This document shows positions 16,870-26,261 of a DNA stretch of 64,000 nt, piece after piece. The stretch covers positions 1 to 64,000 of the forward strand of contig JAPPHB010000075.1 of assembly GCA_028821195.1 (NCBI GenBank), in the 5' to 3' direction. The notes under the pieces are model-generated. The model was given only the letters and a program-made list of their open reading frames with translations, did not search any database and was not told where the DNA came from. Numbering within the stretch: position 1 is the stretch's first letter; each line of letters begins with the position of its first letter. The translations under genes were made by a program, and so were the position numbers. Origin of the DNA: Gammaproteobacteria bacterium (lineage in GTDB: Bacteria; Gemmatimonadota; Gemmatimonadetes; Longimicrobiales; Gaopeijiaceae).

Positions 16870-18348
16870 ATGTCCGCCGATACCGCCTCCATCGACGCCT
16901 CCCCCCGGTCCATCTCCAACTACGTCGCGGGCCGCTGGACGGCGCCGTCGGGCACGGGCTCGCTGCCGGTCACCAATCCCACCACCGGTGAGCCGCTGGG
17001 TCAGGTGCCGCTTTCCACGGGCGCCGATGTGGACACCGCCGTCGCCGCGGCCACCGCTGCGTTCCCGGCATGGCGCCGCACCCCTCCGGTCGAGCGCGCC
17101 CGCGTGTTCTTCCGCCTGAAGCATCTCCTCGAAGAGCACAAGGAGTCGCTGGCCCGCTCCCTGGTCATCGAACACGGGAAGAACCTGGACGAGTGCAGGG
17201 GCGAGCTGCAGCGGGGCATCGAGAACGTCGAGCACGCCTGCGGCATCCCCACGCTGATGATGGGCGATGTGCTCGAGGACGTGGCCCCCGGCATCGACTG
17301 CGAGGCCATCCGGCAGCCGCTGGGCGTCTTCGCCGTGGTCTCCCCGTACAACTTCCCCGTGATGATCCCGCTCTGGTTCTGGCCGTACGCCGTGGCCGCG
17401 GGCAACACGGTGGTGCTCAAGCCCAGCGAGCAGGATCCGATCACCCACCAGCGGGTGGTCGACCTGGCCGAGCAGGCCGGGCTGCCCCCCGGCGTCCTCA
17501 ACGTGGTGCACGGCGACCGGGAGGCGGTGACCGCCCTGCTCGAGCACCCCGGCATCGCCGGAGTCTCCTTCGTGGGATCGAGCCAGGTGGCGCGCATCCT
17601 CTACAGAAAGGCGGGCGCGGCCGGGAAGCGCGTGCAGGCGCTCGGCGGGGCCAAGAACCACATGATCGTGCTCCCGGACGCGGATTACGACCTGGTGGCC
17701 GACGCGGTGGTGTCGTCGATCTTCGGCTCGGCCGGGCAGCGCTGCCTGGCGGGCAGCGTGGTAGTGGGGGTGGCCGACGCATACGCGAACATCCGCGAGC
17801 GGATTCTCGACCGTTCGGCGTCGCTGCGCGTGGGCAACGGGCTCGAGGACGGAGTGGACATGGGGCCGGTGATCTCCGCCCGCCACCGTGACCGGGTGAT
17901 GGGCTACATCGACAGCGGCGTGAAGGACGGCGCCTCGCTGGTGATGGACGGCCGGGGCGCCCGGGTGCCCGGCTACCCCGACGGCAACTGGGTCGGCCCG
18001 ACCATCTTCGAGGACGTGCATCCCGACATGGCCATCGGCAAGGACGAGATCTTCGGGCCGGTGATGGGGATGTCCAAGGCCGATACCGTCGAGGATGCCA
18101 TCGAGCTGATGCACCGGAGCGAGTACGGCAACGCCACCTCGATCTTCACGACGAGCGGGCGCGCGGCGCGCGAGTTCCGCTACCACGCCGGCATCAGCAT
18201 GATCGGCGTGAACATCGGCGTGGCGGCGCCGATGGCCTTCTTCCCCTTCGGCGGGTCGCGCGGCTCCTTCTTCGGCGACCTGAAGGCTCAAGGCCGCGAC
18301 TCCGTTGAGTTCTTCACCGACAAACGCGTGGTGATCACGCGATGGTAA
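16870..18348 (+). CDS. mmsA: CoA-acylating methylmalonate-semialdehyde dehydrogenase
   Basis: A 492-residue aldehyde dehydrogenase. Family markers are SPYNFPVMIPLWFWPYAVAA, LGGAKNHMIVLPDAD, which lacks the general-base Glu of ordinary ALDHs as MmsA does, and catalytic Cys292 in GSAGQRCLAGS. MmsA converts methylmalonate (or malonate) semialdehyde plus CoA and NAD+ to propionyl-CoA (or acetyl-CoA), ending valine, thymine and inositol breakdown. The ATG at 16870 has GGGAG about six bases upstream. The aminotransferase gene starts seven bases before this gene's end, so the pair is coupled. Confidence 0.93.
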   Translation: MSADTASIDASPRSISNYVAGRWTAPSGTGSLPVTNPTTGEPLGQVPLSTGADVDTAVAAATAAFPAWRRTPPVERARVFFRLKHLLEEHKESLARSLVIEHGKNLDECRGELQRGIENVEHACGIPTLMMGDVLEDVAPGIDCEAIRQPLGVFAVVSPYNFPVMIPLWFWPYAVAAGNTVVLKPSEQDPITHQRVVDLAEQAGLPPGVLNVVHGDREAVTALLEHPGIAGVSFVGSSQVARILYRKAGAAGKRVQALGGAKNHMIVLPDADYDLVADAVVSSIFGSAGQRCLAGSVVVGVADAYANIRERILDRSASLRVGNGLEDGVDMGPVISARHRDRVMGYIDSGVKDGASLVMDGRGARVPGYPDGNWVGPTIFEDVHPDMAIGKDEIFGPVMGMSKADTVEDAIELMHRSEYGNATSIFTTSGRAAREFRYHAGISMIGVNIGVAAPMAFFPFGGSRGSFFGDLKAQGRDSVEFFTDKRVVITRW

Positions 18349-19631
18349 CGCGGGAACTGATCGAGCGCCAGCGCGCCTCCATCTTCCCCTGCGTAAAGCC
18401 GTTGTACGACGAGCCCCTGGTGCTCGTGGAGGCGGAGGGCGTGCGGGCCAGGGGCGCCGATGGGCGTGAATACCTCGACCTGTTCGCCGGCATCCTCACC
18501 ACCTCGATCGGGCACTGCCATCCGCGGGTCGTCGAGGCCGTGCAGGACCAGGTCGCGCGCCTGGGCCACACCTCGAACCTCTATGTGACGGAGCCCTACG
18601 TGGCCGCGGCCGAGCGGCTCACCGGTCTCGCCCCCGCCGGCCTCGACCAGGTCATGTTCACCAACAGCGGCACCGAGGCTATCGAAACCGCGGTCATGCT
18701 GGCGCAGATGCACACCCGGCGCAGCGAGATCATCGGCCTGCGGCTCGGCTATTCCGGACGCAGCACGCTGGCGACGAGCCTGACCGGGCAGGCCCAGTGG
18801 AAGCCGCTCCCGGCGATGGCCCCGATCCGGCACGCCATCGCGCCCTACCCCTACCGGCATGCCGACGGCCACAACGTCGACCGCTACATCGACGAGCTGG
18901 TCGAGGTCATCGAGACCACGACCACGGGGCGCCCCGCCGCCCTGCTCGCCGAGACCATCCAGGGGGTGGGCGGCTACATCGTTCCGCCGCCGGGATACCA
19001 CACACGCGCGGCCGAGGTGATCCGCGCGTACGGGGGCGTGTTCATCTGCGACGAAGTCCAGGCCGGGCTCGGGCGCACCGGCGACCGCTGGTTCGGCATC
19101 GAGCACTGGGAGGTCGAGCCGGACATCATGGTGGTCGCCAAGGGGGTGGCGAACGGCTTTCCGGTGGGCGGCACGCTGGCCCGCGAGGAGATCGCCGCAG
19201 CCTGGACGGGCCTTACCTTCTCCACCTACGGGGGCACCCCGGTGTCGATGGTGGCCGCACGGGCGACCATGGACGTGATGGTCGAGGAGAACACCCCCGC
19301 CTGCTCCGCCGCGCGGGGGCGCCAGATGCGCGAAGGACTGGAAGCGCTCCAGCGCGACTACCCGTGGATCGGCGACGTGCGCGGCATGGGGCTGATGATC
19401 GCTCTGGAGCTGGTGGAAGACCCCGTCACCAAAGAGCCCAGCGCCCAACTCGGCAAGGCGCTCCTGGAGGCCGCCCGCCAGGAAGGCGTGCTTATCGGCC
19501 TCGGCGGCATGGGCGGCCACGTCATCCGCATCGGCCCCTCCATGCTGATCACCCCGCAGGAGGTGGCCGAAGGGCTGGGGCGGCTGGGCCGGGCCTGTGC
19601 GCGGGTGGAGGCGGTGAGACAGGCCGCCTGA
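18342..19631 (+). CDS. Class III PLP aminotransferase, AGXT2 / beta-aminoisobutyrate-type
   Basis: A 429-residue class III aminotransferase: FTNSGTEAIETAVMLAQ (PLP phosphate region), ETIQGVGGYIVPPPGYH, FICDEVQAGLGRTG and the Schiff-base lysine K267 in MVVAKGVANGFPVGG. The sequence style is that of AGXT2/(R)-3-amino-2-methylpropionate-pyruvate transaminase, which makes methylmalonate semialdehyde, the substrate of the overlapping mmsA product. I infer a beta-aminoisobutyrate/beta-alanine catabolic pair; alanine-glyoxylate transamination is an alternative. Its stop codon directly abuts the stop of the convergent gene with no gap. Confidence 0.88.
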   Translation: MVTRELIERQRASIFPCVKPLYDEPLVLVEAEGVRARGADGREYLDLFAGILTTSIGHCHPRVVEAVQDQVARLGHTSNLYVTEPYVAAAERLTGLAPAGLDQVMFTNSGTEAIETAVMLAQMHTRRSEIIGLRLGYSGRSTLATSLTGQAQWKPLPAMAPIRHAIAPYPYRHADGHNVDRYIDELVEVIETTTTGRPAALLAETIQGVGGYIVPPPGYHTRAAEVIRAYGGVFICDEVQAGLGRTGDRWFGIEHWEVEPDIMVVAKGVANGFPVGGTLAREEIAAAWTGLTFSTYGGTPVSMVAARATMDVMVEENTPACSAARGRQMREGLEALQRDYPWIGDVRGMGLMIALELVEDPVTKEPSAQLGKALLEAARQEGVLIGLGGMGGHVIRIGPSMLITPQEVAEGLGRLGRACARVEAVRQAA

Positions 19632-20708
19632 TCAGCCCGCTCCCGCGCCGCTCCCCGCATCGACGCGGACCACTCCTTCCTCCACCACGAGTGCCTGAAC
19701 GCGCTCCGCCTCGTCGAACAGGAAGGGCCAGCGGCCCGACGCCCCGTCCGCCAGCCGCACGCGCCGTATGCCGTCCAGCGAGAGGGGTCTGCCCGACTGA
19801 ACGACGGCCGGACCCGTCGCCTCGTACATCCAGACCGCGCCGCCTCGCACCGAGGACATCCGGTAGCTGTCGTCCTCGATCTCCAGGGCCGCCCCCTCAT
19901 CGATCCCGATCCCGACGAAGGAGCCCGAGCGGTCCTCAGCCAGCAGGCGCCCGAGGAACGCGAGCAACCGCCCCTCGCGGGAGCGTTCCGTGAAGTGGGA
20001 GTCCACAATCATGTTGCGAAGCTCGGGCTGGGGCATGCTGGATGGCCCGACGCTGACCGAGACACCCGCCGGGTCCGCGAGGGCTTCGGCCGATGTGACC
20101 GTACCGTGCCGGGCATCGAATGCGGCCTCGCCCATCGAAACCGCCCCCGCGCTGGTTCCGCCCATGGCCGCGCCGCGACGCCACGCTTCCGTGATGGCGA
20201 CGTGGACCGATTGCGGCCATCGCCCCAGATAGTCCCACTGGCTTCCACCCGCGAGCCAGATCGCTTCCGCTCTGTCGAGGCGGCAGAGGACGCCGGGATG
20301 GTCCGCCAGCGGAGGGGTGTCGGTGCGGATCGTGGTCACCGAGGCCGGGTACGGGCTGGGACTCAACTCGGCCGAGAAGTAGTCCGGATAGCTGGTCAGC
20401 GATCCCGTCGCGCGCAACACAACGATGTCGCCTCCGGCAGCCGCTTCCGCGAAGCGCCGGGCGGCGCCGTCCTCCTCCGGACCGCCTCCCATGAGCACCA
20501 GCCGCCGCACGGGAGACGGGGTAGCGTCAGCCCCGCTGCCCGTAAGGCCTCCGATCGTGGTGCCCGCGCCCGGTTCGGGGCAGCCCTCGCGCGGACCCTC
20601 CAGCGAGGTGGCCGGGCCGGACTCGGCGCACGCTGCGAGCGCCAGCGCCGTGGCTACAATATGCCCGCGCAAGCGCCACGCGAGGACATCATCCCGGCTT
20701 TTCTCCAC
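19632..20708 (-). CDS. Cyanophycinase-like S51-family peptidase, lipoprotein
   Basis: A 358-residue protein with a lipobox-type signal (ATALALAAC, Cys27) and a class I amidotransferase-like fold of the S51 family: LVLMGGGPEEDG, the ridge IWLAGGSQ and nucleophile S186 in MGGTSAGAVSMG, the hallmark of cyanophycinase/dipeptidase E. It may hydrolyse beta-aspartyl or Asp-containing peptides outside the cytoplasm. The first residues are charged and longer than usual for a lipoprotein; a later start is possible but I see no better one. It is transcribed against the aminotransferase and divergent from the small lipoprotein at 20885. Confidence 0.82.
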   Translation of the reverse strand: MEKSRDDVLAWRLRGHIVATALALAACAESGPATSLEGPREGCPEPGAGTTIGGLTGSGADATPSPVRRLVLMGGGPEEDGAARRFAEAAAGGDIVVLRATGSLTSYPDYFSAELSPSPYPASVTTIRTDTPPLADHPGVLCRLDRAEAIWLAGGSQWDYLGRWPQSVHVAITEAWRRGAAMGGTSAGAVSMGEAAFDARHGTVTSAEALADPAGVSVSVGPSSMPQPELRNMIVDSHFTERSREGRLLAFLGRLLAEDRSGSFVGIGIDEGAALEIEDDSYRMSSVRGGAVWMYEATGPAVVQSGRPLSLDGIRRVRLADGASGRWPFLFDEAERVQALVVEEGVVRVDAGSGAGAG

Positions 20709-20884
20709 GCGCCACCCCTTCGGATTGCCGAGCTGCCCGCCTCTGCCGTCACCCGGGCACCATGGCGAGCAGCCAGTGGAACGTCCAGCCCCGCTCGAAC
20801 CCGTTGCAGCCCGCGCATCCCACGGCTAGGCTTCTCCCGGCAGCCACGGGCGCATCACCGGTGCAGAGGAGGTCGGACACGATC

Positions 20885-21343
20885 ATGACGCAGCCATGGC
20901 GACGATGCCTTGCGGTAGCCGTACTCATGCTGTCCGGCACTGCATGCGGCGACGATGAGCCGACCGGACCCATTCCCGATGTCGCGGGCACCTACAGCGG
21001 ATCGTTCATCGTCCAGTTCCTGCTGCAGCGGCAGGTTATGCAGGGGTCGATGCAGGTCGTCGTCGAACAGGCCGGGGAGAGCGTGACGATTACCGGCGAG
21101 ATCCAGGCTGAACGCGGCACCGCCTCGCTTCCCGCTGTCACCGGAACGCTAGACGCCACCGGATTCCTTGAGCTGACCGGTGGAGGCTTTGCTGCGTCGG
21201 TCAACGAGGAGGCATTCTGCGGACCCATGAGAACGCTCAGTTCCACGGTGAGGTTTTTTGGAAGAAGCGCGGAGGTCTCCGAGCATGCCGACACCGACCG
21301 CTGCGGGCGCGTAATCCTTTCGGGCTCGCTGGCCCGCCTATGA
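20885..21343 (+). CDS. Hypothetical lipoprotein, 152 residues
   Basis: The ATG at 20885 gives a clean lipoprotein signal with LSGTAC (Cys19) followed by GDDEPTGP, a tail common after the lipidated cysteine in this group of bacteria. The mature part is a beta-rich domain (VAGTYSGSFIVQF, SVTITGEIQ, GFLELTGGGF) with two later cysteines, resembling unnamed beta-barrel-like lipoproteins. I do not recognise a function. An in-frame ATG at 20762 would put 41 unlikely residues before the signal peptide. It sits 16 bp upstream of the Tat-exported epimerase and may be co-transcribed. Confidence 0.7.
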   Translation: MTQPWRRCLAVAVLMLSGTACGDDEPTGPIPDVAGTYSGSFIVQFLLQRQVMQGSMQVVVEQAGESVTITGEIQAERGTASLPAVTGTLDATGFLELTGGGFAASVNEEAFCGPMRTLSSTVRFFGRSAEVSEHADTDRCGRVILSGSLARL

Positions 21344-21359
21344 CCAGGGAGAACACACC

Positions 21360-22544
21360 ATGAACCCGACGCGACGGGACTTCCTGCGCGCAGCCGGCAT
21401 AGCCGGGGCCGGGTTGGGCCTCGGGCTCGGCACCCCCGGAATCGCCCTCGCCTCCAGCAACGGTAGCCGCAGGCGTCGAACCGACGGCGACTCCGGCCCG
21501 GGGCTCCAGCAGGCGCCCACGCCCAAGAGGCTCCTCATCCTGGGCGGCACCGGCTTCATCGGGCCGCATATGGTTCGCTACGCGGTGGAGCGGGGACACG
21601 AGGTCACCATCTTCACGCGAGGCCGCGCGCAGGCGGACCTTCCCGACGTGGAGCATCTCATCGGCGACCGCGACGGTGACCTGGGCGCCCTGGAGGGCCG
21701 CAACTGGGATGTCGTGCTCGACAACAACACGCAGAACTATCGCTGGGCGCAGTTGAGCACGGAACTGCTGCGGGACGCCGCCGAGCAGTACATCTTCGTC
21801 TCCTCGATTTCGGCCTATATCAGCCCCGGGCTCGCGTACGAGCACAAGGACCGCGTCCTCTACGAGCATCTCATCGACGAGGACTCGGAGCGCTTCACGC
21901 CTCCCGACGGCTGGCAGGACGGGGACGACGCCCATTACGGGCTCATGAAGGCGCTGAGCGAGGACATCGCCCACGAGGCCTTCCCGGGCCGGGCGACCAT
22001 CGTGCGTCCCGGCCTGATCGTGGGGCCGGGCGACCGGACCGATCGCTTCACCTACTGGCCGCTGCGGATCTTCGAGGGCGGCGAGGTGCTCGCCCCCGGC
22101 AACCCGGAGCACGCCAACCAGATCATCGACCAGCGCGACATCACCGAGTGGATCGTGCGCCTGGCCGAGAACGGGGTCGCCGGCGACTTCAACGCCACCG
22201 GTCCCGCCTCCCGCATGTCGATGGCCGAGATGCTCTACGGCATTCGCGCGGCCACCTCGACGCCGGTCGAGTTCACCTGGGTCCCGGAGGACTTCCTGGA
22301 GGCGCAGGGCGTGAGGCCCTTCGGCCAATTGCCCGCATGGGCGCCCGGAGCCGACCTGATGTACGTGGACATCGACCGGGCGCTCGCAGCCGGCCTCACC
22401 TTCCGCCCGCTGGCGGTCACCAGCCGCGACACCGTGGACTGGGACGGGACGCGCCCCGAGGACGAGCGCCTCAACCGGCGCGCCGGGATTAGCCGCGCGC
22501 GCGAGCGGGAAGTCCTGGATGCGTGGAGGGCGGCAGGCGCGTAG
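21360..22544 (+). CDS. NAD-dependent epimerase/dehydratase-fold protein with Tat signal
   Basis: A 394-residue protein. The N-terminus MNPTRRDFLRAAGIAGAGLG is a twin-arginine signal, cleaved perhaps near ALASS. The mature domain is an extended SDR: ILGGTGFIGPHM for the dinucleotide, VSSISAYI, and YGLMK as the likely Y-x-x-x-K pair. Families of this kind act on nucleotide sugars or as isoflavone-reductase-like enzymes, normally in the cytoplasm; Tat export suggests the protein folds around its NAD(P) before export. The start is well placed after AGGGAG. Substrate unknown. Confidence 0.85.
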   Translation: MNPTRRDFLRAAGIAGAGLGLGLGTPGIALASSNGSRRRRTDGDSGPGLQQAPTPKRLLILGGTGFIGPHMVRYAVERGHEVTIFTRGRAQADLPDVEHLIGDRDGDLGALEGRNWDVVLDNNTQNYRWAQLSTELLRDAAEQYIFVSSISAYISPGLAYEHKDRVLYEHLIDEDSERFTPPDGWQDGDDAHYGLMKALSEDIAHEAFPGRATIVRPGLIVGPGDRTDRFTYWPLRIFEGGEVLAPGNPEHANQIIDQRDITEWIVRLAENGVAGDFNATGPASRMSMAEMLYGIRAATSTPVEFTWVPEDFLEAQGVRPFGQLPAWAPGADLMYVDIDRALAAGLTFRPLAVTSRDTVDWDGTRPEDERLNRRAGISRAREREVLDAWRAAGA

Positions 22545-22553
22545 CCGGGGTCC

Positions 22554-23195
22554 CTAACAGAGCGCCCGCTCGTCGCTGGCCACCTGATCCAGCCGCTGGG
22601 CGCGCGCGCTGTCGCCGAGCGCCAGAGCCGCGATGATCCCTCGCCGCGCCAGGGCCGGCGCGAAGCATCTGGCCTCGAGCTGATCCACGAAGGCGTCCAC
22701 CTGCGCCCGGTATTCGCCGGGGCGCCAGGCCTCGGCCCAGATCCCGAGCGGCTCCATGAGCTCGGCTACCCTCGGGGCATAGAGGTCCGCGAGCTCCTGC
22801 GATTCGTTGGACAGCAACTCGATGGCCCAGGTGGCGTCGTAGTGATTCGACAGGAGGAGCGCCACGGAGTAGAACTCGGCGCTCGCGCAGCCCTGCGGCA
22901 CGCAGGTCGCAACCACCACCACCGACAGCGCATCCGGCTGCGCAGTGGCGAGCAGGTTGATGCCCACCCGGCGTCCGAGCGACTCCTGAAAGGCCGCTTC
23001 CAGCACGCGATTGGCGGTTGGATCGTCGAAGGCGAGGACGACATCGATGCCCGCCAGATGCTCGAAGCCCATCTCCGGCCGCTGGGCATGCGCGATGCGC
23101 GGCACGCCCATGGCGAAGCCGTACAGGAGAAGGAACCCTGAAACGAGTGCGGACAACGACGAAGCACACCTCGTCGACCTGGAATCGCAGTTCAT
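22554..23195 (-). CDS. Hypothetical exported protein, 213 residues
   Basis: The ATG at 23195 starts a protein with an N-terminal signal peptide (hydrophobic LSALVSGFLLLYGFAMG, cleavage likely after IAHA) and no domain I can name. The mature part is alpha/beta-looking (GIDVVLAFDD, ALSVVVVATC) with three cysteines, of which two are five residues apart in ATCVPQGC. Its end is nine bases from the end of the convergent epimerase gene, and its start is 101 bp from the divergent penicillin acylase gene. An upstream in-frame ATG at 23279 is less likely because it would bury the signal peptide. Confidence 0.65.
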   Translation of the reverse strand: MNCDSRSTRCASSLSALVSGFLLLYGFAMGVPRIAHAQRPEMGFEHLAGIDVVLAFDDPTANRVLEAAFQESLGRRVGINLLATAQPDALSVVVVATCVPQGCASAEFYSVALLLSNHYDATWAIELLSNESQELADLYAPRVAELMEPLGIWAEAWRPGEYRAQVDAFVDQLEARCFAPALARRGIIAALALGDSARAQRLDQVASDERALC

Positions 23196-23296
23196 CGATC
23201 GTTCCCGTTTGCGTGGACCCGGCTTCGTCCCGAAGCTAGTAGCCTGCGCGCGTTCCGGCACCGCGTCCCGCCGCAACACTTCCCCTGGAGAAACCC

Positions 23297-25600
23297 ATGC
23301 GCCCTATCCGTATCTCCGGATTCACCCGGCGCCCCGGCGTCGCCATCGCCACATTCGGCTTCCTGGCCTTCATCAGCGCGTGCGCGGATGGGCCCACCGC
23401 GAGCTTCGAGGAGCTGGCCCGCGCCCAGCTGCCCCAGATCGACGGGCGCATCGAGGTTCCGGGGCTCGAGGGCGAAGTCGAGGTGCTGCGCGATCCCTGG
23501 GGCATCCCCCACATCTACGCCTCGGGCATCGACGACCTGTTCTTCGCGCAGGGCTTCGTCCAGGCACAGGATCGCCTCTGGCAGATGGAGATGTACCGGA
23601 GGGCAGGCGAGGGGCGGCTGAGCGAGGTGCTGGGCGCGGAGGCGCTGCAGCACGACCGCGTCGCGCGCCTGCTCATGTTCCGGGGCCCGTTCGACGACGC
23701 CGAGTTCACCAGCTACCACCCCGAGGGCCGGCGCATTCTGGAGGCCTTCGCAGCGGGAATCAACGCGTACATCGATCACGCCACGGCGGCCGGGGAGTTG
23801 CCCGCGGAGTTCCTGCTTACGGGTCTCGAGCCCGAATACTGGAGCGCCGAGACGCCTCTGCTGCGCATGCAGACGGCGATGCCGGTGGCGGATGTGCGGC
23901 GGGAGCTGCAATTGGCGCTGCGCGTGGCCGATCTGGGCGCGGAGGAGGCCAACCGGCAGGCGAATCCGACTCCGTGGCGGGAGCTGGACGTTCCGGACGG
24001 CGTCGACATGTCGCTGATCTCGGGCGAAGTGTTGGCCGGTGTGACGGGGTTCCGCAACGCGATGAGCAGTCCGCCGCTGGCCACGCCCTACGACGGCTGG
24101 ACCGGGTCGGAGATGGCGCTCAACCTTGGTGCGCGCGAGACCTCGCCGGGGAGCAACAACTGGGCGATCCACGGGAGCCGCACCGCGAGCGGCCACGCGA
24201 TCGTCGCCAACGACCCGCATCGCGGGGTGACCAACCCGTCGCTCCGCTACGTGGTGCACCTGGACGCGCCCGGCTGGACGACCATCGGTTCGACCGAGCC
24301 GGTGCTTCCCGGGGTGGCCATCGGGCACAACGGGCGCATCGCCTGGGGGCTCACCATCGTCGGCACCGACCAGTCCGACGTGTACGTCGAGCAGGTGAAC
24401 CCGGACAACCCGAAGCAGGTGCGCTGGGGCGACGGCTGGGAGGAGCTGCGCACCATCACCGAAACCGTCCAGGTCAGGGACGGCGAGCCCGTGACCCTGG
24501 AACTCGAGTTCTCCCGGCACGGCCCGATCTTCCACCGGGATCCCGGGAACAACCTCGCCTACGCCATGCGCTCGACCATGCACGAACCGGGCACCACGGG
24601 ATACCTGGCCGGTCTGCGGCTCAACGTGGTCTCCGACTGCAGCGCGTTTCTGGAGGAGATGCGCTACTGGCTGGCTCCGACGGAGAACATGATCTGCGGC
24701 GACGCGGACGGGAACATCGCCTGGCAGGCGGCCGCGCTCTCGCCGAGCCGCCCGAACTGGCACGGGCGGCTTCCGGTGCCCGGGACCGGGGAGTTCGAAT
24801 GGGATGGCTTCCGCGATGACCTGCCCACCGAGTACAACCCGGAGCGCGGCTGGGTGGGGACGGCCAACCACGACATCCACCCGCCCGGCTACGATCCGCC
24901 GCTCTTCTTCAAGACCGCCGGCCCCTTCGCCCGCTTCGCGCGCGTGCAGGAGGTGTTGAACGCGGGCAGCGACTTCACGCCCGAGGACTCGCGGGCGCTT
25001 CAGCAGGACGCCTATTCGGCGTCGGGCGCCGCCCACGCGGCCCTCTTCGGCGGGTGGACGGCAGGCGACGCGGCAGTGGAGCCCTACCGGGCCGAACTCG
25101 CGGCCTGGAACGGGGTGTTCTACCGGGACAGCCGGGCGGCTGCGATCTACCGCCGTATCGACGGGGACGTGCTCGACCAGGCGGCGGGCGACGGGGGCGG
25201 GGACTCAGCAGCCGCGCTGGAGGCGGCTCTCGCCGCCGCCCTGGACCTGATCGCGCGCGATCAGGGCGACGACCCCGCCCAGTGGCGCTGGGGACGCGAC
25301 CACACGAACGAGTTCCCGCACGCGCTGGTGACCGCCTACGACCTGCCGTCGGCGGAGCGCTCCGGGGGCGCGGGCACGGTGGCGGCTACGGGGGCCACCT
25401 ACCGCCACATCGTCGACTTCGCCGACCTGGACGGGTCGCTGTTCACCAACGCGCCCGGGCAGTCGGGCCGGCCGGGAAGCCCCTATTACGGCAACCTCAC
25501 CGAGGACTGGGCCAACCAGGACTACTTCCCGATGCTGTTCTCACGCGAAGCCGTGGAGGCGCAGGCCGAGAACCGGCTGGTGCTGGCACCGGGAGGCTGA
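23297..25600 (+). CDS. Penicillin acylase-family (N-terminal nucleophile) amidase, lipoprotein
   Basis: A 767-residue precursor of the penicillin/acyl-homoserine-lactone acylase family. It starts with a lipoprotein-like signal (FLAFISAC) and continues with the alpha chain: VEVLRDPWGIPHIYASG and FAQGFVQAQDRLWQMEMYRR. After a spacer comes the motif GSNNWAIHGSRTASG, whose Ser286 should be exposed by autocatalysis as the beta-chain N-terminal nucleophile, then ANDPHRG and the late DYFPMLFSREAVE region. Enzymes of this family hydrolyse acyl-amides such as penicillins, quorum-sensing lactones or peptides; this branch has no fixed substrate. Confidence 0.9.
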   Translation: MRPIRISGFTRRPGVAIATFGFLAFISACADGPTASFEELARAQLPQIDGRIEVPGLEGEVEVLRDPWGIPHIYASGIDDLFFAQGFVQAQDRLWQMEMYRRAGEGRLSEVLGAEALQHDRVARLLMFRGPFDDAEFTSYHPEGRRILEAFAAGINAYIDHATAAGELPAEFLLTGLEPEYWSAETPLLRMQTAMPVADVRRELQLALRVADLGAEEANRQANPTPWRELDVPDGVDMSLISGEVLAGVTGFRNAMSSPPLATPYDGWTGSEMALNLGARETSPGSNNWAIHGSRTASGHAIVANDPHRGVTNPSLRYVVHLDAPGWTTIGSTEPVLPGVAIGHNGRIAWGLTIVGTDQSDVYVEQVNPDNPKQVRWGDGWEELRTITETVQVRDGEPVTLELEFSRHGPIFHRDPGNNLAYAMRSTMHEPGTTGYLAGLRLNVVSDCSAFLEEMRYWLAPTENMICGDADGNIAWQAAALSPSRPNWHGRLPVPGTGEFEWDGFRDDLPTEYNPERGWVGTANHDIHPPGYDPPLFFKTAGPFARFARVQEVLNAGSDFTPEDSRALQQDAYSASGAAHAALFGGWTAGDAAVEPYRAELAAWNGVFYRDSRAAAIYRRIDGDVLDQAAGDGGGDSAAALEAALAAALDLIARDQGDDPAQWRWGRDHTNEFPHALVTAYDLPSAERSGGAGTVAATGATYRHIVDFADLDGSLFTNAPGQSGRPGSPYYGNLTEDWANQDYFPMLFSREAVEAQAENRLVLAPGG

Positions 25601-25694
25601 GCGGAGTGAAACGCCATCCGGACAATGAAGGCATCAGCCCCAAAGCAGGTTCCAGCCGCCCATAGTCGCCCATCTGGTCCCGGAGAAAACCCGT

Positions 25695-26261
25695 ATGCTC
25701 AATCGGCTTCTCGCGCTTGGCGTGTTGGCCACGGTTTCGACAGGCTGTTCGTTCGCCGCGGTTCACGGCCCCCCCGTGCCCGCGCCTGGTGCTCCGCCCC
25801 CAGCCGAGCCGAACTGTACGACAAGCCATGCGGCGCCGGCGTTGGACCTGCTCTTAGGCGGCATCATGGCCATCGTCACCGAAACGGTGTTTACCCAGCG
25901 TTTGAACGGGGATCACACGCACGGCTACGGGGAGAAGGCGTTCTCGGCCTCCGCGACGGTCGCACTGTTTTCGTCCGGCATCACCGGGGCCAAGAGGGTC
26001 GAGGACTGCCGCAAATCCCTGGAGCCGGCGGCGGCGATGGCCGAACTCTCGCCGGCGCTGTCCTTCGAAGGTCTCAGTGCTCTTTCCGCCCCATCCAGTC
26101 GATGTCGGACAGATGGGCCAGCGCAAGCTGGAGCGCGTGGGTTCCCCTGTGCCCCTTCCCCTGGGCGCGCAGGGCGTTGTACAGCTGATGCGCCAGCGCC
26201 AGCCCGGGAAGCGCCAGCTTCATGCGGCCCGCCTCGGCGAGGGCAATCTCCATGTCCTTGA
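25695..26261 (+). CDS. Hypothetical lipoprotein whose 3' end overlaps a convergent gene
   Basis: The ATG at 25695 begins [20 protein letters not shown], a short lipoprotein signal with Cys18. A Pro-rich spacer, a hydrophobic segment ([18 protein letters not shown]) and a glycine/serine stretch with a Cys-containing end ([11 protein letters not shown]) follow; small lipoproteins of this shape are common and unnamed. The frame runs on to 26261, so its last 188 bases lie antisense to the dehydrogenase gene that ends at 26074. The last 60 or so residues (Ala/Pro/Arg-rich) look like read-through rather than selected protein, so the true ancestral stop may have been lost near 26070. Confidence 0.55.
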   Translation: MLNRLLALGVLATVSTGCSFAAVHGPPVPAPGAPPPAEPNCTTSHAAPALDLLLGGIMAIVTETVFTQRLNGDHTHGYGEKAFSASATVALFSSGITGAKRVEDCRKSLEPAAAMAELSPALSFEGLSALSAPSSRCRTDGPAQAGARGFPCAPSPGRAGRCTADAPAPAREAPASCGPPRRGQSPCP

